A stretch of DNA of 64,000 nucleotides, from NCBI GenBank assembly GCA_029245345.1, contig JAQWPM010000021.1, forward strand, positions 372,001 through 436,000. Direction: 5' to 3'. Positions 27,801 through 35,964 of the stretch are shown piece by piece (within the stretch, counting starts at the first letter, position 1; every line of letters starts with the position of its first letter). The DNA is from Longimicrobiales bacterium (GTDB lineage Bacteria > Gemmatimonadota > Gemmatimonadetes > Longimicrobiales > Gaopeijiaceae). The position numbers and the translations under genes were made by a program. The notes under the pieces were generated by a model. The model was not told where the DNA came from. It did no database searches and worked only from the letters and a program-made list of their open reading frames with translations.

Positions 27801-28504
27801 ACCAGGGTCTCCGCGGGCTCATTCATGAAGTCCTGCTCCACGAACCCATCTTTTAGGTGTACCTGCCGCTTCGCGTGCTCTGCGATGTCGTGCTCGTGTG
27901 TTACGATGACGATCGTCTGACCGGCTTTATTAAGCTCCCCGAGCTGCCGCATGATGTCCGCACTCGTGACCGAGTCGAGGTTTCCAGTCGGTTCGTCCGC
28001 GAGTAGTAGCGCCGGGTTGTTCACCAGCGCACGCGCAACCGCCACTCGCTGACGCTGACCACCAGACATCTCAGGCGGACGGTGATCCATCCGATCACCC
28101 AACCCGACCAGCTCCAGCTTTTCTACGGCACGGCGGCGGCGCTCTTTGGCCCCCACACCCGCGTAGATCAGAGGCAGCTCGACGTTGTGAAGCGCCGTCG
28201 CACGAGGGAGCAGGTTGAACGTCTGGAAGACAAAACCGATTTCACGGTTCCGTACCCTCGCTAGCTGATCATCAGTCAGGTCGCTGACTTTCTGCCCGTT
28301 CAGCCAATAGTCGCCTGTGGTAGGTGTGTCGAGACATCCGATCATGTTCATGAACGTCGACTTGCCACTGCCCGAAGGGCCCATAATAGCTACGAATTCA
28401 CCCTTTTCGATCGTGAGGTCAACGCTCCGACAGGCCTTCACGGTTTCGGCACCGAGGACGTAGTGCTTCGTCAGGCCCTCGGTCTTGATGATCAATTCGC
28501 TCAC
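27797..28504 (-). CDS. MacB/LolD-type ABC ATPase
   Basis: 235 aa stand-alone ATPase of the MacB/LolD family. Walker [19 protein letters not shown]-loop [16 protein letters not shown], signature [19 protein letters not shown], Walker [14 protein letters not shown]-loop [10 protein letters not shown]. It opens [20 protein letters not shown], typical of the family. It overlaps the TolC gene upstream and the MacA gene downstream by 4 nt each, so all are made from one message. Confidence 0.94.
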   Translation of the reverse strand: MSELIIKTEGLTKHYVLGAETVKACRSVDLTIEKGEFVAIMGPSGSGKSTFMNMIGCLDTPTTGDYWLNGQKVSDLTDDQLARVRNREIGFVFQTFNLLPRATALHNVELPLIYAGVGAKERRRRAVEKLELVGLGDRMDHRPPEMSGGQRQRVAVARALVNNPALLLADEPTGNLDSVTSADIMRQLGELNKAGQTIVIVTHEHDIAEHAKRQVHLKDGFVEQDFMNEPAETLV

Positions 28505-29811
28505 ATCTCCCTCCCCAGTATGGCCGACAGTGCTGCCCTGGCCAGCAAGTAGTCATATCGTGACGTCACGACGTCGATGTTCGCCTGATCCGCAGCTGTC
28601 TGACTGATGATCATGTCGAAACTCGTCGCCGCCCCCACTTCGAAACGGGCCCGTACGACCCGCAGATCTTCCGCCGCGACCGCAGCCGCTTCCAAAGCGA
28701 TCTGAATGGCGGCCTCAGCCGTGCGTAGGTCCTGCAGCGCAGCATCAGCCTCTTGGCGCGCAGCAAGACGCGCGTCCTCCTCTTGCAGCGAGGCCACGCG
28801 CAACGAGAACTGAGCTCGATCGACCGTCGACTCCCTCTGGAAGCCGTTCCAGATCGGGTACGACATGTTCAGCCCGAGACTCCAGCTCGTGGACCCTCCC
28901 GTGAGCGATCGAATCTGATTATTCCAGTTGTACCCAGTGGACATCGAGATGGTCGGCAGGTACGCGCTTTTTGAGACCGTCACCTCGCTTGCCGCCGCCC
29001 GGCGAAAATAGTCCGCTGCGACAACGGCGGGCGACGCCGCCTCGGCGAGCTGCATGATCTCTTCCTCGGTCATCCCCAACGGCGTGGGATCGAGACCGTC
29101 CGGTCGGACAGGCTGAACCGGCGCCGCCTCACCGACTTGGCGACCCAGAGCAAAACGCGACGCTCTGAGCGCCGTCTCACCTTGCAAAACCGCTTGTCGC
29201 GCATTCACGAGGTCCAGCCGAGCACGCAGCGAATCAGATATCGTCGCTCGTCCCACCTGTGCGCGTGCTCTGACGATGTCCAAGTTCTGCTGAGCCTGCT
29301 CGACGCGTTGATTCGACACATCGAGGAGGTCTGCCTGCCGCAGCGCGGTGAAGAAGAGATTCTTCGTCTGGAGTGTCACGGCATAAAGCTGCGCCTCACG
29401 CCTGGCGACCGCGGCTTCCATGTTGGCGTCGGTCTGGTCCAGCTCAAGGAAACGTGAGCCTCCTCGGAACAGGTCCACCCGAGCCGACAAACCCGCACTG
29501 TACGAATCAGAGCTCCCGGGGATGATCTGACCGGTGTTCGGGTCCAGCACGTTTGCGCTACGAAGAGAGCCCGACGTGTTCCCAGACAGGGTCGGGATAA
29601 ATGCAGCCCATGCCGACCTGCGGGCTAAAGCCGCATTGTCTACCGACTGGTCCTGCTGGAGCATCTGTGGGCTGCGAGCGAGCGCCTTGTCCACAGCCTC
29701 GTCGAGGGTGACCCCCTGTTGGGCGGACGCCGGCAGGGGCGCGAGGGCTACGACACCTTCGAGCACACAGATACAGAAGCAGGCCCTAATGACCTGCGAA
29801 ATGTCTTTCAT
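28501..29811 (-). CDS. TolC-family outer-membrane efflux protein
   Basis: 436 aa with a signal peptide ([20 protein letters not shown], then QQ). Two related OEP repeats are visible, each starting with a strand-helix pattern: [18 protein letters not shown] near 33 and [20 protein letters not shown] near 240. Long amphipathic helices with many Ala, Gln and Arg follow, including [20 protein letters not shown]. TolC-family trimers form the exit duct for tripartite pumps. It lies between the CpxP-like gene (6 nt upstream) and the ATPase gene (4-nt overlap), so the operon encodes a complete pump. Confidence 0.92.
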   Translation of the reverse strand: MKDISQVIRACFCICVLEGVVALAPLPASAQQGVTLDEAVDKALARSPQMLQQDQSVDNAALARRSAWAAFIPTLSGNTSGSLRSANVLDPNTGQIIPGSSDSYSAGLSARVDLFRGGSRFLELDQTDANMEAAVARREAQLYAVTLQTKNLFFTALRQADLLDVSNQRVEQAQQNLDIVRARAQVGRATISDSLRARLDLVNARQAVLQGETALRASRFALGRQVGEAAPVQPVRPDGLDPTPLGMTEEEIMQLAEAASPAVVAADYFRRAAASEVTVSKSAYLPTISMSTGYNWNNQIRSLTGGSTSWSLGLNMSYPIWNGFQRESTVDRAQFSLRVASLQEEDARLAARQEADAALQDLRTAEAAIQIALEAAAVAAEDLRVVRARFEVGAATSFDMIISQTAADQANIDVVTSRYDYLLARAALSAILGREM

Positions 29812-29817
29812 TGGGTG

Positions 29818-30243
29818 TTAATCTCGGTCGTTTTTCCGCTCGGAGCGCTTGCGATCCCGCTCCTCGAAAAGTTCTTGATATTGAGCGGCCTGCTCGGGCG
29901 AAAAGACACCCATGATGGTCTCACGTGTGTCACTTACGAGCGCCTGGTACCGGGGATTGTAGGCGCCGCGGAATTCATCGTGCAGCTCATCCATCTGTGC
30001 ACGATACTCCAGAACGATCGAATCAATCAGAGCACTCTGCTCGGCATCGGGTCCGACCTGTTCATACATCGGAGTACGCCGGCGTGGCGTCTCCTCTTCT
30101 GGTCGCTCCGCCGCCACGACCGAGCTGTCCGTTGGCGACGCAGACAGTGTGCCGTCCACCGCTACGCCGAGCATGATGCCAGCGCCAAATACGACCACGA
30201 GTACCGCCGCTGTCATCAACCGAGTGCGAGATCCATGTTCCAT
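29818..30243 (-). CDS. Small periplasmic Spy/CpxP-like protein, membrane anchored
   Basis: 141 aa. N-terminal helix AAVLVVVFGAGIMLGVAVDG, a short proline/acidic linker, then a helical domain (LIDSIVLEYRAQMDELHDEF, then ETIMGVFSPEQAAQYQELFE) resembling periplasmic heavy-metal-resistance or Spy/CpxP proteins, where LSPEQ-type turns join helices. These proteins chaperone or sense misfolded envelope proteins. Start and upstream stop share one base (TAATG). It may be the stress sensor for the ECF regulator of this operon; that role is inferred. Confidence 0.72.
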   Translation of the reverse strand: MEHGSRTRLMTAAVLVVVFGAGIMLGVAVDGTLSASPTDSSVVAAERPEEETPRRRTPMYEQVGPDAEQSALIDSIVLEYRAQMDELHDEFRGAYNPRYQALVSDTRETIMGVFSPEQAAQYQELFEERDRKRSERKNDRD

Positions 30244-30656
30244 TAGAAGATCTCCGAAGCAAATGCCACCGCGGACTCAGTATCGTCCTCACCCAGCGTA
30301 ACCGGGATGGTCTCACCCTCTACGTCGCTGGTCAGCAGCTCCTCAACGCTCACAACCTGTTGGCGGTCGTTGGCAGGGGCCCTCACCAGCATGAACCCTG
30401 CGATGGCTGCCGCGGCGACCGCTGTGGGAACCAGAGTCCGCGCCCAAGATGACATGACGTCTCCCATGGTGAGTTCCGCCATCAAGCGTCGCCGGGCCAA
30501 CTCACCCGCTGAACTCGTGACAACCCATTCGCGGAAACGCATCCAGTAGTTCGGATCCGGCTGGGCTGGGTCCAAGACCGCGAGGGCAGTCGCCAGCTCG
30601 ATATCACGACCAATGGCTTCCGTCTTGTCCGACATCTCGTCTATTCTCTCGCTCAT
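30243..30656 (-). CDS. Probable anti-sigma factor, single-pass membrane protein
   Basis: 137 aa from the ATG at 30656, which overlaps the ECF sigma stop (ATGA). The N-terminal 80 residues are cytosolic and helical (WMRFREWVVTSSAGELARRR). A transmembrane helix follows (TLVPTAVAAAAIAGFMLVRA), then a short acidic periplasmic tail. The size and place are those of an anti-sigma factor, but no His-x3-Cys-x2-Cys zinc motif is present, so it would be a zinc-free type. Function is inferred from position and layout only. Confidence 0.65.
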   Translation of the reverse strand: MSERIDEMSDKTEAIGRDIELATALAVLDPAQPDPNYWMRFREWVVTSSAGELARRRLMAELTMGDVMSSWARTLVPTAVAAAAIAGFMLVRAPANDRQQVVSVEELLTSDVEGETIPVTLGEDDTESAVAFASEIF

Positions 30657-31237
30657 TGAACTTTCCTCTCTGACTCGGCCGCACCGGGCATCGTTCCCAA
30701 TGCATTCCTCAACGCTTTTCTCGCGAAATGGAGGTGCGATCTGACAGTGCCCGACGGCAACTCCAACCTCTCCGCGATCTCGCGGTGTTTCCAACCTTCC
30801 ACATCGTGCAACATCACAATCTGCTGCTGTACCTCAGGGAGAGCCGCGAGGGCTGCTTTCAGCATATCCCTCAACTCAATCGTCTCGGCAATCCGATCCG
30901 GTGTTGGCACCTTGGATCGGATCCCCGGTGGTAGTTGATCGGTCTCCCTCAACGACTCCCGACGCACCAGGTTGCGTGCGCGGTTTCGAACGATGGTCAT
31001 CAACCACCCTGCGAAGCGCTCAGGCTTCCTGCACTCGTCTAGTCTTTTCAACGCAACCATGAACGCTTCTTGGGCCGCGTCTTCAGCATCCTCATGTCGC
31101 CCGGTGACACTCAGCGCGACCGCGTAGGCCGCTCTCTGATATCGTTCCACGAGAAGCGAGAAGGCGAGTTCTTCGCCTTTCCGCGCCCTGTGGACGAGTT
31201 CGCCGTCACCCGGCGCTTCGGTTGCTGTTAATGACAC
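30653..31237 (-). CDS. ECF-family RNA polymerase sigma factor heading an efflux operon
   Basis: 194 aa. Region 2: FSLLVERYQRAAYAVALSVT, EDAEDAAQEAFMVALKRLDE and FAGWLMTIVRNRARNLVRRE. Region 4: ALPEVQQQIVMLHDVEGWKH and REIAERLELPSGTVRSHLHF. GTG start at 31237. It is the first gene of a seven-gene run with overlaps or gaps of at most 7 nt (sigma, membrane regulator, CpxP-like, TolC, ATPase, MacA, MacB permease). Auto-regulation of the run by this factor is likely, although I could not pick out its promoter in the 164 bp upstream. Confidence 0.93.
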   Translation of the reverse strand: MSLTATEAPGDGELVHRARKGEELAFSLLVERYQRAAYAVALSVTGRHEDAEDAAQEAFMVALKRLDECRKPERFAGWLMTIVRNRARNLVRRESLRETDQLPPGIRSKVPTPDRIAETIELRDMLKAALAALPEVQQQIVMLHDVEGWKHREIAERLELPSGTVRSHLHFARKALRNALGTMPGAAESERKVQ

Positions 31238-31401
31238 TGAAGGTTCACAACGTGTTGAGGGGGTCCAACTGGCAAGCCTGAAATCTAAGAGAGCGAACCC
31301 CCTGCGGCACCTTGAATGGCTCCACCTAGACCCATACGGATTCCGCCCGATATTGATTCGTTAGATCAGAAAGCCGTGAGTATGGAGATTCGTTCCTAGA
31401 A
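31238..31401. other. Intergenic region upstream of the ECF-efflux operon
   Basis: 164 bp between the sigma gene start and the stop of the gene at 31402, all on the minus strand. It must hold the operon promoter. I see a small palindrome (TCCTAGTTCTAGGA, 31396-31409) reaching into the preceding stop, but no convincing terminator or consensus promoter. Confidence 0.4.
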
Positions 31402-31863
31402 CTAGGAGCCCCGCCGCGGGTTCTTCCCCGCTCGAGCACGCCCATCGGAGAAAAATTTCCGAGGCCGCTTATCCGACAGCGGCGGACGACTCTCCGAAAA
31501 CGCCGACAGAAGACGGTCCTCCGAGAAGTCTGACAAGTGCTGCCCCACGACCATAGCCTCGCGCTCCTGAACCGCCTCGACGCCCTCCACCTTCGCGGAC
31601 GAAAACAAAAGCAGTATCAACGGTGCCGCGCCGACCGCCGCCCCACCGGAACGACCCGTAGCACGTACCGTCCATTCGATACCCTCAACAATGAGAGACA
31701 ATTCCGCTACATCCGACTCAGGTGGCCGCTCATGCGCATCCTGAGCGGCCTGTCGTACGGGCATCGGCTTGCCCCGGTCGCCTCCTCCCTTGTCGGCCGT
31801 GTGCGGCGGCGCCGGCCGAGCTGACTTGGCCGGGGGTAGAGACGTCGGGCCCTTGTCACTCAT
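31402..31863 (-). CDS. Hypothetical protein coupled to a PTPS-family gene
   Basis: 153 aa. The first 50 residues are rich in Pro, Ala, Lys and Gly and look disordered. Residues about 53-125 form a compact domain (LSLIVEGIEWTVRATGRSG, PLILLLFSSAKVEGVEAV, REAMVVGQHLSDFSEDRLLS) with strand-then-helix character; the hydrophobic stretch is too short and strand-like for a membrane helix. The C-terminus is basic. The start overlaps the stop of the PTPS-like gene by 4 nt, so the two are co-translated and may act together. Family not recognised. Confidence 0.6.
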   Translation of the reverse strand: MSDKGPTSLPPAKSARPAPPHTADKGGGDRGKPMPVRQAAQDAHERPPESDVAELSLIVEGIEWTVRATGRSGGAAVGAAPLILLLFSSAKVEGVEAVQEREAMVVGQHLSDFSEDRLLSAFSESRPPLSDKRPRKFFSDGRARAGKNPRRGS

Positions 31864-32282
31864 GGGGACTCTTCCGCGGGGTACTGTGACCCGACCGTTG
31901 GGCTCTCAAAAAGAGCGACCCGGACGAGTCGGGCGGGTGGAGAGATCCGGGACTCCAGGTGCATGTACGCCCATCGGGCAAGCGACTCAGTCGTCGGCAC
32001 CAACGAGCCTGAAGCAACTTCTGGGATCAAGACATTGAGATCGCCACCATCCCAGCCCTCTGTCATATCACCGACGATTCGGTCCACCGCCGACAGGTCG
32101 ACGGAGAATCCGGTATCCGGATCGATGGGACCTACGGTATGAACTTCGAGCATCCAGTCATGTTCGTGGATGTCCATTTGGGCGCCAAATACCGATCGGT
32201 TCCGTTCAGTCGACCAATCTGCACGCCCGTACCGATGACTCGCGGAAAAGTGCCAGCGTCGAATGAACCGTGCATCGGACAT
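31860..32282 (-). CDS. 6-pyruvoyl-tetrahydropterin synthase/QueD-family protein without the catalytic cysteine
   Basis: 140 aa T-fold protein. Zinc ligands are in place: His16 in HFSASH, and His39 and His41 in DIHEHDW (family HGHNY). The C-terminal PTTESLARWAYMHLE and VALFESPTVGSQY carry the conserved pterin-binding glutamate region. Normal QueD and PTPS have a cysteine in the FGKC segment after the first zinc ligand; here the segment reads RNRSVFGAQMD, with Ala34-Gln35 instead. The fold and metal site look sound, but the usual acid-base thiol is missing, so the reaction (queuosine precursor, biopterin or folate side branch) cannot be assigned. Co-translated with the hypothetical protein downstream. 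Confidence 0.75.
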   Translation of the reverse strand: MSDARFIRRWHFSASHRYGRADWSTERNRSVFGAQMDIHEHDWMLEVHTVGPIDPDTGFSVDLSAVDRIVGDMTEGWDGGDLNVLIPEVASGSLVPTTESLARWAYMHLESRISPPARLVRVALFESPTVGSQYPAEESP

Positions 32283-32357
32283 AAACTGTGATCGACTCCC
32301 AGGTTGCCGGGGGCCCCTCTACGGCCCCGTATGATATGGAACACTAACTCTTGATTT

Positions 32358-32386
32358 GCCCCGGCCGAATGGTTCCGGGGGCTTTT
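32358..32386 (+). terminator. GC hairpin with short T run in front of a small gene
   Basis: GCCCCGG (32358-32364) pairs with CCGGGGGC (32375-32382, one G bulged), loop of 10 nt, followed by TTTT. It ends 11 nt before the ATG at 32398 with no plus-strand gene upstream, so if real it is a leader attenuator or a structured 5' UTR rather than an ordinary end-of-gene terminator. The T run is short. Confidence 0.35.
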
Positions 32387-32397
32387 GTCGGAGCACC

Positions 32398-32607
32398 ATG
32401 TCCAATTCCGCCCCACCGACGCAGGCCAAGCACGAGTACACCCAGCTGTTACGCCTGCATGAACCCCTTCTGACTCAGATGCAGGCAGCGCGCGAGGAGC
32501 CATCGGCTCTCGGGACCGTCGAAGAAACGATCCGGGCGCTGAAGCTCTCCGAATCTGAGATTAAAAGGAGCAGTGCTCCACGAACCGGCGAGCGAATTCG
32601 AAGTTGA
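32398..32607 (+). CDS. Small hypothetical protein
   Basis: 69 aa from the ATG at 32398, lying after a GC hairpin. Mostly helical and charged (EYTQLLRLHEPLLTQMQAAR, ETIRALKLSESEIKR). No family recognised and no strong SD. The last 35 nt overlap the next small ORF, whose SD sits inside this one. Codon use fits the region, but evidence for expression is only the tandem arrangement. Confidence 0.4.
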   Translation: MSNSAPPTQAKHEYTQLLRLHEPLLTQMQAAREEPSALGTVEETIRALKLSESEIKRSSAPRTGERIRS

Positions 32608-32782
32608 AGGCGTATCCAAAATGCCGGCGTACCTTCAGCGCTTTCTCGGGGAACGCGCGGCTCAGCCTGGCTTCTCGTATGACGTGATGCAGGCCGCAGA
32701 GCGCGGGTGGGTGGCCCTCTACCCCTCACGGGACCGTAGGAGGATACGGCCAAGTTCTACGGCAGACCGTGCGCCTGGCTAG
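32573..32782 (+). CDS. Small hypothetical protein, possibly frameshifted near its end
   Basis: 69 aa from a GTG at 32573 with a strong AAAAGGAG 3 nt upstream. The sequence SEFEVEGVSKMPAYLQRFLG, then QPGFSYDVMQAAERGWVALY, looks like a compact soluble domain. The C-terminal RRRIRPSSTADRAPG looks random, whereas the neighbouring frame over the same bases reads AKFYGRPCAWLEDED, a far more protein-like end. A single-base change around the AGGAGGA at 32738-32744 would join them, so the true gene may end near 32830 and carry a frameshift or assembly error. Function unknown. Confidence 0.45.
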   Translation: MLHEPASEFEVEGVSKMPAYLQRFLGERAAQPGFSYDVMQAAERGWVALYPSRDRRRIRPSSTADRAPG

Positions 32783-32800
32783 AGGACGAGGACTCGAACC

Positions 32801-33382
32801 CTAGGCCCCGATCTGAGTCGGAGCGTCCGTTTCCTTCTGCGAAACGGCCACCAGCGTGTCCTCCCCGTAGAAGAGCTGGATGTATTTGGACTGACTCTGG
32901 GTAACACGCCGAACGACCCAAACGAGTTGAACGTAGTTCGGCTCTCTCGGGACCGTCAGCAGTGAGAGCCCGGCCTCTCTAGGAAGGTGACTCCCCTTCC
33001 GGTTATTACACGGCGAGCAACTGGTGACCACGTTGTCCCATGTGTTCCCTCCGCCGCGCGACTGGGGGAGGATGTGGTCTCGCGTCAGGAACTGCCGGCC
33101 CCTTAACTCGTGCCGATGTCTCCCGCAGTACTGACAGGTGTAGTCGTCCCGAGCGAACAAAAAGGTGTTCGTGACCTGCCGGCGGAAGCGATGCGGCACG
33201 TGCACGTAGCGCACCAGACGGATCACGGTCGGAAACGGCACGACCCGCCGTTCGGAGCGGAACACCCGGCTCCCGTCCTCTTCGAGGACCTCCGCCTTCC
33301 CATCGAGCACGAGCCGCACTGCACGGCGCGGTGGCACGATCGTCAGCGGCTCGAACGATGCGTTGAGCGCTAGGCAATCCAC
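32801..33382 (-). CDS. HNH endonuclease family protein
   Basis: 193 aa from the GTG at 33382, chosen because AGGAGGGG lies just upstream and because HNH proteins of this class begin close to LALNASFEPLTIV. The HNH core has two zinc-knuckle CxxC pairs (CQYCGRH and CSPCNN) and the motif LTRDHILPQSRGGGNTWDNV with the metal-binding and catalytic histidine in DH. Such house-keeping-like HNH proteins are widespread single genes outside mobile elements; their biological role is unclear. Neighbours (PriA, downstream small ORFs on the other strand) give no defence context. Confidence 0.88.
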   Translation of the reverse strand: MDCLALNASFEPLTIVPPRRAVRLVLDGKAEVLEEDGSRVFRSERRVVPFPTVIRLVRYVHVPHRFRRQVTNTFLFARDDYTCQYCGRHRHELRGRQFLTRDHILPQSRGGGNTWDNVVTSCSPCNNRKGSHLPREAGLSLLTVPREPNYVQLVWVVRRVTQSQSKYIQLFYGEDTLVAVSQKETDAPTQIGA

Positions 33383-33495
33383 AGCCCCTCCTACTCCTTT
33401 CAGGATCACACTTCTGCGAAGGTACGACCCGAGGGGTCGCACTCGCAAACGCACCACACACTAGATCTCGTGGGCCACAAACCGACGTATCGGGA

Positions 33496-35964
33496 CTACA
33501 GGAGCGCTACCGGGTCTCGATCTAAGGTGAGGCGGACATCTCCTGAGGGCAGCTTGAATCCGTCCATGATCACCTGCGCCGTACGGCCCAAAGCCTTGGG
33601 CGAAGACGCACGCAACAGGAAATGCCAACGCCACCGATTGTGGAGACGCTCGATGGGCGCGGGCGCCGGACCGACCAATTCGACGGTTTCTCGACCTGCC
33701 CTGGCCTCGGCGGTCAGCCACCGCCTGACATAGTGCGCGCCTTGTTCAGCGGTCGTTGCTGCCAGCTGCTGATCCGGACTGCTGACGACAACGTTGACCA
33801 GGCGCACGTGGGGCGGGTATTCGGGGCGGGCGCGCTCCCCGAGTTCGCGCTCCGCGAAGCTCTCGAAATCGTGGGTCACTGCAGCCCTGATCGCATAGTG
33901 GTCGGGCAGAGACGTCTGGATGATGACCGAGCCACCGAGGACTCCGCGCCCTGCCCTCCCCGCGACCTGACTGAGCAGTTGGAAGGTCCGCTCGCTAGCA
34001 CGAAAGTCGGGGAGGTGCATCCCGACATCTGCATTGATAACCCCGACTAGAGTCACTCGAGGAAAATCGAGACCCTTCGCGATCATCTGAGTACCGAGGA
34101 GTACGTCCACCTCCCCCCGTTCGACACGTTCAAGGATGCGCTGATGTGCCCACTTCCCCGACGTCGTGTCTACGTCCATGCGAGCGATACGCGCGTCGGG
34201 GAATGTCTCCGCGGTGACACGCTCCACCTGCTCGGTCCCGAGGCCGCGGAAAGACAGATCCTGTGACCCGCAGCTAGGGCACCGGGACGGCGCCGAAGCT
34301 TCGAAACGGCAGTGATGACAAACGATTCGTTTCGTCACCCTGTGGTACGTCAGAGAAATGGAGCAGTTCTCGCACTGCTCCACGTCACCACACTCGCGAC
34401 ATTGGACAAAAGACGAATACCCTCGCCGATTGAGGAGCAAGATGATCTGCTCGCCCTTCTTCAATCGATCATCGATCGCAGCTACAAGCTCTTCAGAGAG
34501 CACGCCTGCCCCACGCCCTGGGCGCGGCGCCGGCCCCTGAGACGTGTCCTTTCCTTTGCGCAGATCGAGCACTTCGACCCGAGGAAGACGCCCGCCGCCA
34601 ACCCTTTCTGGCAGGTGCAAGTGGTTGAACTTCCCTGAACGAGCGTTATGCCAACTCTCGAGTGACGGGGTGGCGCTCCCGAGTACACACACCGCCCCCA
34701 CGGCCTTCGCCCGTACGACCGCGAGATCACGTGCCAGGTAGCGCGGGGCCTCTGATTGTTTGTAGCTCCCATCGTGTTCTTCATCGACCACGATGGCGCC
34801 GAGGTTCGCGAGCGGAGCGAACAAGGCAGATCGAGCGCCCACCGCGATCCGCCTCTGGCCGCTCCGAAGCTGACGCCAAGCGTCGTAGCGTTCACCGTCG
34901 GAGAGTCCCGAATGCAGCACGGCCACTTCGTCCCCGAAGTGTGCACGGAAGCGCGACACCGTTTGTGGCGTGAGCGCGATCTCCGGTACGAGAACGATCG
35001 CGGACTTCCCCCGTGCCAAAGCCTCTCGAAGCAATTCGATGTACACGAGAGTTTTTCCGGACCCGGTGATGCCCTGCAGTAGGAAGGGCGCAGGTTCCGG
35101 TTCATCGAGTCCAGCGACCATCGCGTTCAACGCAGCACGCTGATCCGCGGTCGGTGTCAGTTGCGGCGGTGTCTGAATGGGAGCGTCCGCAAAGGGGTCT
35201 CTGAATTCCTCTTCATCGAACAACCCGACGAGTGCCTTTGCTTCCAGACCAGACACGACCCCGCGACTGAAGCCTTCCGTGGTGGTGAGGTGCCCTAGGT
35301 CTGCACCTCCGCCGGACAACTCGAGGAGTTCGTACAACTCCCTTTGCCGCGACGCTCTCCCGAACACATCCTCACGGGCAGCAAGCGTCTCCAGTCGCTT
35401 AACGATGCGAACCACGCGACGCGTCTTTAGGCTCGGGGCTGGAGGTGGCACGGTTTCGTGACGAATAACACCCCGGGCTTCTAGAGACCGCACCTCGGGC
35501 CAAATCGAGCCCATCCCAAGTCGCTTTCGGAGCGTCCGCACCCGCTGCGGCTCACCCTTTCCCGACAGGGCATCGACCAGCCGCCTCTCTCGCGGTTTCA
35601 GGTCGATAGTTGAATCGCCTTCGAGTGTCAGATAGTCACGCGACACATCGGAAAGGACTGCGGGCAAGGCCGCACGAATCGTGATGCCAAGTGGGGCGAC
35701 GTAGTACCTCGCCATCCACCGGCACAGGTCGAGCAACTCGCTCGGCACGCTCGGCTCGTTCTCCAACACCGCCAGGAGCGGACGGACGGTCTTAACCTCT
35801 GAGCTCCCGGGCCCCACGACCCACCCAATTCGCTCTTCTTGTCGGAACGGGGCAAGGACGCGGGTACCTACAGCCGGCATACTTCCAGAGTCGACCCGAT
35901 ACGTGAACGTGTGACGGATGGGCAGCGGGAGGGCTACCTCGACCCGAACCTCATTTAGGTTCAA
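33496..35964 (-). CDS. priA: Primosomal replication-restart helicase PriA
   Basis: 822 aa. PriA reloads the replicative helicase at stalled forks. N-terminal 3'-binding domain (FTYRVDSGSMPAVGTRVLAP, KTVRPLLAVLENEPSVPSEL); helicase core with Walker A LQGITGSGKTLVYIELL, Walker B VVDEEHDGSYKQ, GSATPSLES, and motif VI VAGRAGRG. Eight zinc cysteines lie in the usual cluster (CRECGDVEQCENC, then CHHCRFEASAPSRCPSCG). Full length for the family. The start overlaps the stop of the M24 peptidase upstream by 4 nt. Confidence 0.96.
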   Translation of the reverse strand: MNLNEVRVEVALPLPIRHTFTYRVDSGSMPAVGTRVLAPFRQEERIGWVVGPGSSEVKTVRPLLAVLENEPSVPSELLDLCRWMARYYVAPLGITIRAALPAVLSDVSRDYLTLEGDSTIDLKPRERRLVDALSGKGEPQRVRTLRKRLGMGSIWPEVRSLEARGVIRHETVPPPAPSLKTRRVVRIVKRLETLAAREDVFGRASRQRELYELLELSGGGADLGHLTTTEGFSRGVVSGLEAKALVGLFDEEEFRDPFADAPIQTPPQLTPTADQRAALNAMVAGLDEPEPAPFLLQGITGSGKTLVYIELLREALARGKSAIVLVPEIALTPQTVSRFRAHFGDEVAVLHSGLSDGERYDAWRQLRSGQRRIAVGARSALFAPLANLGAIVVDEEHDGSYKQSEAPRYLARDLAVVRAKAVGAVCVLGSATPSLESWHNARSGKFNHLHLPERVGGGRLPRVEVLDLRKGKDTSQGPAPRPGRGAGVLSEELVAAIDDRLKKGEQIILLLNRRGYSSFVQCRECGDVEQCENCSISLTYHRVTKRIVCHHCRFEASAPSRCPSCGSQDLSFRGLGTEQVERVTAETFPDARIARMDVDTTSGKWAHQRILERVERGEVDVLLGTQMIAKGLDFPRVTLVGVINADVGMHLPDFRASERTFQLLSQVAGRAGRGVLGGSVIIQTSLPDHYAIRAAVTHDFESFAERELGERARPEYPPHVRLVNVVVSSPDQQLAATTAEQGAHYVRRWLTAEARAGRETVELVGPAPAPIERLHNRWRWHFLLRASSPKALGRTAQVIMDGFKLPSGDVRLTLDRDPVALL

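Noticed and set aside
32785-32803. tRNA T-arm-like sequence on the minus strand (GGTTCGAGTCC)
   Set aside because: The flanking stem does not pair over five bases, no acceptor or anticodon arm can be drawn, and the bases upstream code for the HNH protein.
32801-33382. HNH protein as part of a defence or mobile system
   Set aside because: The neighbours are PriA and housekeeping genes; no integrase, methyltransferase or restriction partner is present, and stand-alone HNH genes of this class are common.
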